A stretch of 64,000 nt of DNA from Agromyces sp. S2-1-8 (GTDB lineage: Bacteria; Actinomycetota; Actinomycetes; Actinomycetales; Microbacteriaceae), in NCBI RefSeq assembly GCF_021129215.1, contig NZ_JAJOLP010000001.1:2170001-2234000 (forward strand). The letters are read 5' to 3'. The position numbers and the translations under genes are program-made. This document shows positions 17,715 through 26,134 of this stretch, in pieces; within the stretch, counting starts at the first letter, position 1; each line of letters begins with the position of its first letter. The notes under the pieces are model-generated. The model made no database searches and was not told the origin of the DNA. It worked only from the letters and a program-made list of their open reading frames with translations.

Positions 17715-18395
17715 TCAGCCGATCAGGGACCGGTAGGCCGCGAGCGCACCGGCGGGCTCGTCGTCGGCGACGACGCGGCCCGACTCCATGACGATCACCC
17801 GGTCGAAGTCCTCGAGCAGTTCGAGCTGGTGGCTCACGACGACGAGCCGCTGGTCGAGCGCGCGGAAGTGGTCGGCGACGAGCCGGGCGTTGCGCGCGTC
17901 GAGCAGTGTGGTCGGCTCGTCGGCGACGACGATCGCCGGGTCGGCGACGAGCACCGACGCGAGGGCGAGCAGCTGCTTCTGCCCGCCCGAGAGGCGGTGC
18001 GCCGGTCGATCGGCGAGGCCCATGAGCCCGAAGCGCTCGAGCGTCGCCTCGACGCGCGCCGCGGCATCCTCGGCCGGCAGCCGATGGCGGCGCAGGGTGA
18101 ATGCGACGTCTTCGCGGACCGTGGGCATGACGATCTGGTTGTCGGCGTTCGTGAACACGAAGCCGACCCGGCGGCGCACGTCGCGACCGCGTCGCGCGAC
18201 GTCGAGGTCGTCGACGATCACCCGACCCGTCTTCGGCGTCACGAGGCCGTTGATCATGCGGGCGAGGGTCGACTTGCCCGAGCCGTTCGCGCCGACGATG
18301 CCGACCCGTCGTTCGTCGATGACGAGCGAGACGTCGTCGACGATCGGCTCGGCGCCGAAGTCGTGCGAGACGCGGTCGAAGACGATCCCGCTCAT
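17715..18395 (-). CDS. ECF transporter ATPase (BioM type)
   Basis: This 226-residue ABC ATPase has Walker A GANGSGKST, Q-loop VFTNADNQIV, signature LSGGQKQLLALASVL, Walker B AIVVADEPTTLLD and switch His in VVVSHQLELL. The VFTNADNQ form is typical of ECF ATPases. Only one ATPase gene is present, so it probably works as a homodimer, as BioM does. ATG 18395 overlaps the thiolase stop as ATGA. It powers biotin import by BioY together with EcfT (inference from the operon). Confidence 0.9.
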   Translation of the reverse strand: MSGIVFDRVSHDFGAEPIVDDVSLVIDERRVGIVGANGSGKSTLARMINGLVTPKTGRVIVDDLDVARRGRDVRRRVGFVFTNADNQIVMPTVREDVAFTLRRHRLPAEDAAARVEATLERFGLMGLADRPAHRLSGGQKQLLALASVLVADPAIVVADEPTTLLDARNARLVADHFRALDQRLVVVSHQLELLEDFDRVIVMESGRVVADDEPAGALAAYRSLIG

Positions 18396-19552
18396 GCGAC
18401 GCGCTCCACGATCATCGCGATGCCCTGGCCGCCGCCGATCGAGCACGCGGCGAGGCCCGGGCGGTCGTCGTCGGCGGAGAGCATGCGCGCGGCGAGCCGC
18501 ACGAGCAGCACGGCGCCCGAGGCACCCCACGGATGTCCGATCGCGATGGCACCGCCCTCGGCGTTGACGATCTCCTCGTCGAGCGCGAGGGCATCGGTCA
18601 CGGCGAGGAGCTGCGCGGCGAACGCCTCGGTGATCTCGACGAAGCCGAGGTCGGCCGGGGCGAGGCCCGCCCGGACCAGGGCGGCCTGCGCGGCCGGCGC
18701 GGCGCCGAGCCCGGGCAGGGCGGGGTCGCCCGCGGCGACGGCGGCCGCGCGGACGCGGAGCGCGGGCAGCCCGAGTTCGCGCGCGAGCTCCGGCGTGGTC
18801 ACGGCCATCGCCGCTGCGCCGTCGGAGAAGCCGCAGGAGTTGCCGGCCGTGACGGTGCCGGCACCGGCGGCATCGCTCGAGTCCGCCGGGTCCGACACGA
18901 AGGCGGGCGCGAATCGTGCGAGCGTCTCGAGACTCAGCCGGCGCGGCCGGTCGTCGCGGACGACCCCGTCGACGGCGACGAGCTCGGCATCGAAGCCGCC
19001 CGAGCGGTGGGTGGCGAGCGCGAGACGGTGCGAGCGCTCGGCCCAGGCGTCCTGGCGTGTGCGGGAGATGCCGGCGACGGCGGCGAGCCGGTCGGCGGCG
19101 GGACCCATGTCGGGGTCGGGCAGCCCGGGCGGGGCGAACGGTGCACGGTCGTACCGGGCACCCGTGTCGCGCCAGCTGCGAACCGGCGCCGTCGACGCCG
19201 ACTCGGCGCCGCCGGCGACGAGCAGCCGGCCGTCGCCCGCCCGCACGCGGGCCGCCGCCTGCATGACCGCGTCGAGACCCGAGCCGCACTGCCGGTCGAC
19301 GGTCACACCGGGAACGCCGACGCCGAGACCGGCGCGGAGCGCGGCGACGCGGGCGAGGTCGCCGCCGGGGCCCATGCAGTTGCCGAGCACGACGTCGTCG
19401 ATCGGCACCTCGGCCGGCGCGACCCGCGCGGCCACGGCCGCGAGCACGGGCGCGGCGAGCGCATCGACCGAGTGGCCGGCGAAGCCGCGGCCGGCAGTGC
19501 CGATGGGCGTACGGCGGCCCGCGACGAGGACGGGGGTCGGGGCGGCGGTCAT
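18392..19552 (-). CDS. Thiolase (acetyl-CoA C-acyltransferase family)
   Basis: The 386-residue thiolase has the nucleophilic Cys near residue 89 (VDRQCGSG), the NEAF-like box as ITEAFA, the histidine in GGAIAIGHPWGASGA and the second Cys in AACSIGGGQGIA, so all catalytic residues are present. It condenses or cleaves acyl-CoA. It lies inside the biotin-transport run, overlapping the ligase upstream and ecfA downstream by 4 nt each, so it is translationally coupled to both. A role in making or breaking a pimeloyl-type chain is attractive but unproven; ordinary fatty-acid metabolism is the alternative. Confidence 0.88.
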   Translation of the reverse strand: MTAAPTPVLVAGRRTPIGTAGRGFAGHSVDALAAPVLAAVAARVAPAEVPIDDVVLGNCMGPGGDLARVAALRAGLGVGVPGVTVDRQCGSGLDAVMQAAARVRAGDGRLLVAGGAESASTAPVRSWRDTGARYDRAPFAPPGLPDPDMGPAADRLAAVAGISRTRQDAWAERSHRLALATHRSGGFDAELVAVDGVVRDDRPRRLSLETLARFAPAFVSDPADSSDAAGAGTVTAGNSCGFSDGAAAMAVTTPELARELGLPALRVRAAAVAAGDPALPGLGAAPAAQAALVRAGLAPADLGFVEITEAFAAQLLAVTDALALDEEIVNAEGGAIAIGHPWGASGAVLLVRLAARMLSADDDRPGLAACSIGGGQGIAMIVERVA

Positions 19553-20910
19553 GCGGGTCCTCCCGTCGGTGGTGCGGCGTTCGTCGGTGCGGCGCCTGCT
19601 GCGACGGCGCGGATCGCGTCGTGGCGGCGGGCTGCGGCCCGGTGCTCGCCGTCGAGCCCGCCGGCGGCGAGCGCCGACCGGAGCGCGCCGCGGGCGACCT
19701 TGCCCGAGTCGGTGCGCGGCAGCGGGGCGAAGAACCAGCGGCGCGGCAGCTCGGCGACCTCGAGGCGCGCCCTCGCCTCCGCGACGATCTCGTCGCGGAG
19801 GTCGGTCGCGTCGCGGGGGTCCGCGGCCTCGTCGTCGCCGCCGAATGCGTCGCGATCGGTCGCGCGGACGCGCTCGTCGAGCTCGTCGAGCTCGTCGAGC
19901 TCGACGATCGCGACCACGCGCTCGCCGAGCAGCTCGTTCGGTTCGCCCACGACGGCCACCGCGGCGACGCCCGGGAGGCCGGCGAGCACGCCCTCGATCC
20001 GTTCTGCGATCACGGTGGCACCGGCTGTCGTGATCGCCGCATCGCCGCGTCCGAGGATCGTGAGGGTGCCGTCGGCGCCCAGTTCGGCGAGGTCGCCGAC
20101 GGTGGCGAAACCGGCGGCGTCGCGGCGCAGCATCCCGCCGACCGCGTCGATCGCGAGATAGGGCGACCGCACCCAGAGCTCACGACCGCCGGCGGCCTCG
20201 CGCAGCTCGATCTCGGCACCCGGGAACGCAACGAGCCCCTCGCCGTGCCCGGCCGCGACGAACGAGAGCTCGGCCGCACCGTAGTACTCCGTGAGCCGGA
20301 GGCGCGCACGGGCGGTGTGCCGCACCCGCTCGGGGAGCGCGGCGCCCGCGACCACGGCGGCACGGGCGTCGAGACCGCCGTCGAGGAGCCGGGCCAGCCT
20401 CGTCGGCGTCGCGTGCACGACCGTCGCATCGCGAACGGAGTCGCCGACGACCGCGCCCGCCCACAGCGCGTGCAGCGCCGCGTAGAGGTGCATCGAGACG
20501 TGCAGCGGCCCGGTCACGGCCACGCGGTCGCCGGCCTCGATGCCGGCGAGCTGCGCCAGCGGCGCAGCCGACTCGAGCCAGGATGCCTCGGTGCGGGCCA
20601 CGACCGTGGGCGCGGTGCCCGACGAGCCCGAGGTGCGCAGCGCGATCGCGGTGGCCGCAGGCAGCAGGTCGTCGAGGCGCCGTGCCTCGTCGGACGACCC
20701 GCCGACGAGGACGGGCCGACCGCGCTCGAGGGCCGCCAGCACGGTCGTGATGAGCTCGACCGGTGCCGTGCCGACGGGGCAGGGCACCAACCCGGTGCCG
20801 CCGGGCAGGCGGGCCGCGGCGACCGCCGCGGCGAGCTCGCCCACGCGCACGACGTCGCCGCCGAACGCGAGGGCGGGCGCACCGGGCGAACCCCGCAGCC
20901 ACTCGCTCAC
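19549..20910 (-). CDS. Short AMP-forming acyl-CoA ligase (MenE-like)
   Basis: The 453-residue adenylate-forming enzyme has P-loop RTSGSSGTAPTVVAR, the A5 motif TEYYGAAELSF, VGDLAELGADGTLTILGRGDAAI and the C-terminal catalytic lysine in PRTDSGKVARGAL. It is shorter than most acyl-CoA ligases (500+) and resembles o-succinylbenzoate-CoA ligases in size, but no menaquinone gene is nearby. A small in-frame tandem (Glu-Leu-Asp repeated, encoded near 19880-19905) marks a flexible loop. GTG 20910 overlaps the bioY stop (GTGA) and its stop overlaps the thiolase ATG. The coupling suggests activation of an acid linked to biotin, such as pimelate (inference). Confidence 0.82.
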   Translation of the reverse strand: MSEWLRGSPGAPALAFGGDVVRVGELAAAVAAARLPGGTGLVPCPVGTAPVELITTVLAALERGRPVLVGGSSDEARRLDDLLPAATAIALRTSGSSGTAPTVVARTEASWLESAAPLAQLAGIEAGDRVAVTGPLHVSMHLYAALHALWAGAVVGDSVRDATVVHATPTRLARLLDGGLDARAAVVAGAALPERVRHTARARLRLTEYYGAAELSFVAAGHGEGLVAFPGAEIELREAAGGRELWVRSPYLAIDAVGGMLRRDAAGFATVGDLAELGADGTLTILGRGDAAITTAGATVIAERIEGVLAGLPGVAAVAVVGEPNELLGERVVAIVELDELDELDERVRATDRDAFGGDDEAADPRDATDLRDEIVAEARARLEVAELPRRWFFAPLPRTDSGKVARGALRSALAAGGLDGEHRAAARRHDAIRAVAAGAAPTNAAPPTGGPA

Positions 20911-21596
20911 GCGGCGTCGACCGCCCCGGCGTCGAGCGCGGCGCGGCGCGCCCACGGCCACGAACGAGGCTCGATGAGGCCCGGCCAGGCGCGGTGCACG
21001 CCCTTCGCGACGAGCACCGTGATGACGACCTTCAGCGCATCGCCGGGCAGGAACAGCAGCGAGCCGGCGGCGGCGACGCCGATCGGGGTGCCCGTCATCG
21101 CCGCGAGGACGGGGATGCCGACGGCGTAGATCGCGACGATGCCGCCGAGCGCCGTCCAGAGCAGTGCGGGCACGACGCGGTAGCGGGGGAGCAGGCGCGC
21201 GGTCGCCCAGCCGATCACCACGACCCCGACGAGCCACCCGATCAGGTAGCCGACCGACGGGCCGACGAAGACGCCGAGCCCGCCGCGGCCGCCGGAGAGG
21301 AGCGGGAGTCCCGCGGCGACGAGGGCGATGAGCAGCAGCACCGAGAGGAAGCCCTTGCGTGCACCGAGGATGGCGCCCGCGAGCATGACGCCGAGCGTCT
21401 GGAACGTGATCGGCACCGCGGTGCCGCCGAGGTAGATCGCGCCGGGCAGGCCGAGCGCGGCGATGAGGCCGGTGAAGACCGCGATCTGCGCGAGGTCGCG
21501 TGCGGTGTGGCGCCGCGTCGGCGCGTCGACGACGTCGGTCTCCGAACCGCTCGTCGGGCCGGCGGTGGGCGGGGTGCTGCTCGGTGCGGTGCTCAT
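20907..21596 (-). CDS. bioY: Biotin transporter substrate-binding subunit BioY
   Basis: This 229-residue S-component has six hydrophobic segments and the BioY signatures LPGAIYLGGTAVPITFQTLGVMLAGAILGARKG and GPSVGYLIGWLVG. The N-terminal ~30 residues are a Ser/Thr/Pro-rich tail. It binds biotin and docks to EcfA/EcfT encoded 2.5 kb downstream in the same overlapping gene run. ATG 21596 is preceded by GAGAGGGG. The region 21597-21660 is AT-richer and probably holds the promoter; no BioR- or BirA-like palindrome was recognised. Confidence 0.92.
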   Translation of the reverse strand: MSTAPSSTPPTAGPTSGSETDVVDAPTRRHTARDLAQIAVFTGLIAALGLPGAIYLGGTAVPITFQTLGVMLAGAILGARKGFLSVLLLIALVAAGLPLLSGGRGGLGVFVGPSVGYLIGWLVGVVVIGWATARLLPRYRVVPALLWTALGGIVAIYAVGIPVLAAMTGTPIGVAAAGSLLFLPGDALKVVITVLVAKGVHRAWPGLIEPRSWPWARRAALDAGAVDAA

Positions 21597-21763
21597 CGGG
21601 ATCCCCTCTCAAGGCGTGCGGGCGGAGTGCCCGTGAATCACGCTATGAGGGCGGGGAGGGGTCGCGTCGCCCCAGCCGTACAAGATTCGGGGGTCGATTT
21701 TGGAAGCGCACGGTGGGGGTCTCGAGGCGCGCCGGCGCTCGCTCGTCACCCCGCTCGACGGGG

Positions 21764-22225
21764 TCAGGCGGCGGCGCGAGCCTCGAGCTCGGTGAGCGGA
21801 CCGAACGGCCGCACGTCGGCTTCGAGGGCGGATGCGTCGGCGTCGGCGTCGATCGAACCGGAGGTCTCGACGGGGTCGGCCCAGACGATGAGCGGCGCGG
21901 GCTCCCAGCCGAGCGCCATCGACTCTTCGCCTGCGGGAACCACGACCGCGACCGAGTCGCGCTCGTCGAGGATCGCACGGGTGAGTTCAGCGGCGATCTG
22001 GTGCGTCAGCATCGCGTGGAAGATGCGGTCGGTGTCGCCGTCGCTGCGGCGCACGAGCGACCAGCCGCCGCCCGGGCCGATGAACTCGGAGAGGCGGGCG
22101 TTCAGCAGTTCGAAGATGTGCTCGCCGCGCAGGTCGGCCGCGGTGGGGCGCGGTGCGGGAGCGGGAGCGGCAGCGTGTGCGGAGGCCTGGGCGGCAAGCC
22201 GAGCGCGTCGCCAACGGCGGAACAT
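21764..22225 (-). CDS. Conserved-looking hypothetical protein
   Basis: The 153-residue product is from ATG 22225, chosen because GAGAGGGG sits ~7 nt upstream; an earlier in-frame start would extend through lower-quality sequence. It begins with a basic stretch (MFRRWRRARLAAQ), then an Ala/Pro-rich linker, then a compact acidic domain (HIFELLNARLSEFIGPGGGWSLVRRSDGDTDRIFHAML...). There is no signal peptide or membrane helix. Function is unknown; I do not recognise the family. Confidence 0.6.
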   Translation of the reverse strand: MFRRWRRARLAAQASAHAAAPAPAPRPTAADLRGEHIFELLNARLSEFIGPGGGWSLVRRSDGDTDRIFHAMLTHQIAAELTRAILDERDSVAVVVPAGEESMALGWEPAPLIVWADPVETSGSIDADADASALEADVRPFGPLTELEARAAA

Positions 22226-22343
22226 CGGTGGCCCCTCTCGTCGTGTTGCAGCGGGTACTGCGATATTCGGGTCGTTCGCTCCAGTTTCGGGCACGGCGGA
22301 GCGGATTCCGCAAGACACGCCGCAGAGCGGCGGCTGCGACCGG

Positions 22344-22532
22344 CTATTCGCCGAGCTCGGGTCGCTTCGTCTCTTCGGCCACCGTGCCGATCGCGATCGC
22401 GAGGCTCGCGGCCCACGAGATCCAGAGCAGCAGCAGTCGCCAGTCGCGCGGACCCGACGCGGTGGCCTTGATCACGGTGATGCCGCTGACGGCTGCTGAG
22501 ATCACGGCTCCGCTGAAGAGGTACTTGCGCAT
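22344..22532 (-). CDS. Small two-helix membrane protein
   Basis: This 62-residue protein has two hydrophobic segments (YLFSGAVISAAVSGITVI and LLLLWISWAASLAIAIGTV) and an acidic C-terminus (EETKRPELGE). On the minus strand the ATG at 22532 lies 6 nt after TAGCGT (22544-22539), a leaderless arrangement, and has no ribosome site. No family is recognised. It is divergent from the TetR-MMPL-YhgE unit. Confidence 0.6.
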   Translation of the reverse strand: MRKYLFSGAVISAAVSGITVIKATASGPRDWRLLLLWISWAASLAIAIGTVAEETKRPELGE

Positions 22533-22544
22533 GGCGCCACGCTA
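22533..22544 (-). promoter_or_regulatory. Leaderless-type promoter of small membrane protein
   Basis: On the minus strand TAGCGT (22544-22539), then 6 nt, then ATG 22532. Confidence 0.4.
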
Positions 22545-22580
22545 CCGCGCCACCCGCCCGTGCTGGGAGTCATCCGTGAA

Positions 22581-22623
22581 TCTGACCGATCGTGCAGGAT
22601 CTGACCGATCGGTCAAGTACCGT
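22581..22623 (+). promoter_or_regulatory. TetR operator and promoter of TetR-MMPL-YhgE unit
   Basis: TGACCGATCGGTCA (22602-22615) is a perfect 14-bp palindrome. The word TCTGACCGATCG occurs twice, 19 bp apart (22581 and 22600). TACCGT (22618-22623) lies 6 nt before ATG 22630, giving a leaderless-type promoter overlapped by the palindrome. This is a classic autoregulatory TetR layout. Confidence 0.7.
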
Positions 22624-22629
22624 CGGAGC

Positions 22630-23244
22630 ATGCCCACCGATGCGACCGCACCTCCGCGCGCCCGCGCGAGCGACGAGCTGCTGCACGCCGCCCTCGAACA
22701 GTTCGCCACCGTCGGCTTCGCCGGCACGTCGCTGCAGCAGATCGCCGACCACGCCGGCTACTCGAAGTCGAGCGTGCTCTACCACTACGCCTCGAAGGAG
22801 GCGCTGCTCGAGGCCGGCATCGCGCCCGCGATCGAGCGGCTCGAGGTGCTCGTCGCCGAGTTCGCCGAGGGGCGCCGCTCCGATGCGGCGCGCGGCGCGT
22901 TCATCGGCCGGTTCGTCGACCTGCTGCTCGGGGAGCGCCTCGCCGTGCACCTCTTCGTGAGCCAGGGGCACTCGCTCGGCGACATCCCGATCGTGAAGCG
23001 CGGCAACGCCGCGATCCGCGTCCTCGCCGACGCGATCTGCTCGGGAGCCTCGCTCGCCGAGCAGATGCGCTTCGGCGTCGCGCTCGCCGGGGCCACCTAC
23101 GCCCTCGTCGCCGGGGCGACGTTCTTCGACGACGACGAGATGAGCGAGCTCATGAACACCCACTCCGACGACGAGGTGCGCACGGCCCTCGTCGACGTGC
23201 TCACCGAACTGCTGATCCCGGCCGACGGCCGGCCGACCCGTTAA
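22630..23244 (+). CDS. TetR-family transcriptional regulator
   Basis: This 204-residue repressor has its HTH at residues ~15-62 (ELLHAALEQFATVGFAGTSLQQIADHAGYSKSSVLYHYASKEALLEA) and a helical ligand domain. ATG 22630 is set by the TACCGT box 6 nt upstream and the palindrome overlapping it. It is followed after 10 nt by the MMPL gene, so repressor and exporter are one unit; it probably represses its own operon and releases on binding an exported lipid or drug (inference). Confidence 0.88.
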   Translation: MPTDATAPPRARASDELLHAALEQFATVGFAGTSLQQIADHAGYSKSSVLYHYASKEALLEAGIAPAIERLEVLVAEFAEGRRSDAARGAFIGRFVDLLLGERLAVHLFVSQGHSLGDIPIVKRGNAAIRVLADAICSGASLAEQMRFGVALAGATYALVAGATFFDDDEMSELMNTHSDDEVRTALVDVLTELLIPADGRPTR

Positions 23245-23254
23245 GGCACCGCCC

Positions 23255-26134
23255 ATGGCTCTGCTCCTCCATCGCATCGGGCGATTCGCCTACCGCCGCG
23301 CCTGGCTCGTCATCGTCGCGTGGGTCGTCGCGCTCGGCGCCGTCCTCGGCACCGGCGTCGCGCTCGGCGGCCAGCTGCAGGACTCGTTCGCCATCCCCGG
23401 CACCGAGTCGCAGCAGGCGATCGACCAGCTCGCCGCCGTCTTCCCGCAGACCGCTGGGGCGTCGGCGAAGGCCGTCGTCGAGGCCCCGGAAGGGGAGTCG
23501 GTCGAATCGGCGCAGTACCAGGGCGCCATCGAGGACATGGAATCCGCCCTCGAGGACGTCGACGGCATCGCGAGCGTTCTCGGGCCGTTCGACGAGTACG
23601 CGGGCGACCAGGTCTCGGGCGACGAGCGCACCGCGTACATCCAGATCACGTTCGACGGACAGGTCACCGACGTGACCCCCGAGACCCTCGACGAGGTCAC
23701 CGCGACCGGCGAGATCGGCACCGACGCCGGGCTCCAGGTCGCGTTCGGCGGCGATGTCTTCCAGGAGACGAGCTTCGGCCTCACCATCACCGAGGTGTTC
23801 GGCGTGCTGTTCGCCGCCGTCGTGCTGATCATCACCTTCGGCTCGCTGCTGGCCGCGGGGATGCCGCTGCTCACCGCACTCGTGGGCGTCGGCACCGCCG
23901 TCGGCGGCATCACGATCGTCGCGGCGTTCGCGACGGTCTCGTCGACCGCGCCCATGCTCGCCGTCATGATCGGGCTCGCGGTCGGCATCGACTACGCCCT
24001 GTTCATCCTCTCGCGGCACCGCAACCAGCTCGCCCGCGGACAGGACCCGGAGGAGAGCGCGGCCGAGGCCGTCGCGACCGCGGGCGGCGCCGTCGTCTTC
24101 GCCGGACTCACGGTGATCATCGCGCTCCTCGGACTCCTCGTCGTCGGCATCCCGTTCCTCAGCGTCATGGGCGTCGGCGCCGCGTTCGCCGTCTTCATCG
24201 CGGTGGCCGGTGCGGTCACGCTCCTGCCGGCGCTGCTCGGGGTCTTCGGGCGCAAGCTCACGCCGAAGCCCGGCAGCCGTGCGCACCGTCGGGCGAACGC
24301 CGCCGACGAGGGCGGCGAGCGCACGATGGGCCGCCGCTGGGTCGACCTCGTGCTCAAGGCGCCCGTCGTCTTCGTCGTCGCCGTGGTCGGCCTGCTCGGC
24401 CTGGCCGCGGTGCCGGCGCTCAGCCTGGACCTCAACCTGCCGAACGGCTCGGGCGAGGCCGGATCGACCCAGCGCGAGGCCTACGAGATGATCGACGACG
24501 GCTTCGGCCCCGGGTACAACGGTCCCCTCATCGTCACGGTCGACATCACGCAGACGACCGACATCTTCGACGACCTCGACGCGATCGGCGCCCGCATCGC
24601 CGAACTCGACGACGTCGCCTACGTCGGCGACGGCCTGCCGAACGAGACGGTCGACACGGCGATCATCCAGGTCATCCCCGAGTCGGCGCCCGACTCGCCC
24701 GAGACGAAGGAGCTCGTCGCCTCGATCCGCGACCTCGCCCCGTCGATCGAGCGGGACTACGGCACTCCGATCGCGGTGACCGGCTTCACCGCGGTCGCGA
24801 TCGACATCTCGAACCGGCTCGCCGACGCCCTCGTGCCGTTCGCCCTCATCGTCGTCGGACTCTCGGTGGTGCTCCTGCTCATGGTGTTCCGCTCGGTGTT
24901 CGTGCCGATCAAGGCCGCACTCGGCTTCCTCCTGTCGGCGTTCGGCGCCATCGGCGCGACGGTCGCGATCTTCCAGTGGGGATGGTTCGCCGACCTGCTG
25001 CACGTCGAGCCCGGCCCGATCCTGAGCTTCCTCCCCATCCTGCTCATGGCCGTGCTGTTCGGCCTCGCGATGGACTACGAGGTGTTCCTCGTGTCGGGCA
25101 TGCGCGAGGAGTTCGTGAAGACGAAGGAGCCGCGCACGTCGATCGTGCACGGGTTCCAGCACGCCGCACGCGTCGTCACGGCTGCCGCGCTCATCATGTT
25201 CTTCGTCTTCTTCGCGTTCGTGCCCGAGGGGTCCGGCGTCATCAAGGGCATCGCGTTCGCCCTCGCGATCGGCGTGGCCTTCGACGCCTTCCTCGTGCGC
25301 ATGACCCTCGTGCCCGCCGCGATGGCGCTCGCCGGGACGTCGGCGTGGTGGCTGCCGAAGTGGCTCGCCCGCATCCTCCCCGACGTCGACATCGAGGGCG
25401 AGGGCCTGCGCGCCCACCTCGAGCAGGCCGAGTGGGCGGCGGCGCGACCGGCGGCCGTCAACCTCGACGAAGCGGTCTTCGGGCTGCCCGAGCGGCCGAT
25501 CGGGCCGCTCGCGGTCGAGGTCCCGACCGGCGGCGTGCTCGTCGTGCGCGGCGAGGCCGTCGACCGCCGTGTCGTCGCCGCGTCGCTCGCGGGCCGGCTC
25601 GCACCGGTCTCGGGCCGGGTCGCGGTGCAGGGCACACCCCTGCCGACCGGCGCGGGGCGGGTCATGCGGCAGGTCGCCATGGCCGAGGTCGCCTCCGACG
25701 CTCCGACCGGCTCGACCGTCGGCGAGCTCATCGCCGCCCGCCTCGACGCGACCCGTCCGTGGTACCGGCTCGCCCCGTCGAGCTCGCTCGTCCGCGAGTG
25801 GGCCGACCGTGCCGCGACCGCGCTCGGCGTCGACCGGACTCGGCTCGGCGTCGACACCCCGCTGTCGGCGCTCGGTGCCGAAGCCCGCACCGTCGTCGCC
25901 GTGGCGGCGGCGCTCGCCGAGCGTCCCGGAGTCGTCGTCGTCGACATCGACGACGATCCGGGCGACGCGAGCGACGAGCTCTGGGCCGCGCTCGGCCGGC
26001 TCCTGCCCGCGCAGGTCACCCTCATCGTCGGGCTCGGTGCCGGGTCGTGCACGCCCGACGCGACGCCCGAGCTCGCAGCCCGAGGCATCCGATTCATCGA
26101 ACCCGTTTCACGCTCCCTGGAGGCACAGCGATGA
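23255..26134 (+). CDS. MMPL/RND membrane exporter fused to a degenerate ABC ATPase domain
   Basis: The product is 959 residues. Residues ~1-715 are a complete MMPL transporter: 12 membrane helices, two extracytoplasmic domains, and GLAVGIDYALFILSRHR and GLAMDYEVFLVSGMREE, the helix-4/10 proton-relay segments. Residues ~730-955 look like an ABC ATPase without catalytic motifs: the Walker A position reads VRGEAVDRRVVAASLAGRL (no GKS/T), the following SGRVAVQGTPLP matches the usual next strand, the signature position reads LSALGAEARTVVAVAAAL, and Walker B reads VVVVDIDDDPGD. It is probably a non-hydrolysing domain. It overlaps the YhgE gene by ATGA. Substrates may be lipids or peptides. Confidence 0.85.
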   Translation: MALLLHRIGRFAYRRAWLVIVAWVVALGAVLGTGVALGGQLQDSFAIPGTESQQAIDQLAAVFPQTAGASAKAVVEAPEGESVESAQYQGAIEDMESALEDVDGIASVLGPFDEYAGDQVSGDERTAYIQITFDGQVTDVTPETLDEVTATGEIGTDAGLQVAFGGDVFQETSFGLTITEVFGVLFAAVVLIITFGSLLAAGMPLLTALVGVGTAVGGITIVAAFATVSSTAPMLAVMIGLAVGIDYALFILSRHRNQLARGQDPEESAAEAVATAGGAVVFAGLTVIIALLGLLVVGIPFLSVMGVGAAFAVFIAVAGAVTLLPALLGVFGRKLTPKPGSRAHRRANAADEGGERTMGRRWVDLVLKAPVVFVVAVVGLLGLAAVPALSLDLNLPNGSGEAGSTQREAYEMIDDGFGPGYNGPLIVTVDITQTTDIFDDLDAIGARIAELDDVAYVGDGLPNETVDTAIIQVIPESAPDSPETKELVASIRDLAPSIERDYGTPIAVTGFTAVAIDISNRLADALVPFALIVVGLSVVLLLMVFRSVFVPIKAALGFLLSAFGAIGATVAIFQWGWFADLLHVEPGPILSFLPILLMAVLFGLAMDYEVFLVSGMREEFVKTKEPRTSIVHGFQHAARVVTAAALIMFFVFFAFVPEGSGVIKGIAFALAIGVAFDAFLVRMTLVPAAMALAGTSAWWLPKWLARILPDVDIEGEGLRAHLEQAEWAAARPAAVNLDEAVFGLPERPIGPLAVEVPTGGVLVVRGEAVDRRVVAASLAGRLAPVSGRVAVQGTPLPTGAGRVMRQVAMAEVASDAPTGSTVGELIAARLDATRPWYRLAPSSSLVREWADRAATALGVDRTRLGVDTPLSALGAEARTVVAVAAALAERPGVVVVDIDDDPGDASDELWAALGRLLPAQVTLIVGLGAGSCTPDATPELAARGIRFIEPVSRSLEAQR

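Noticed and set aside
21597..21763. Biotin-regulatory palindrome upstream of bioY
   Set aside because: Looked for a BirA- or BioR-type inverted repeat and saw none convincing.
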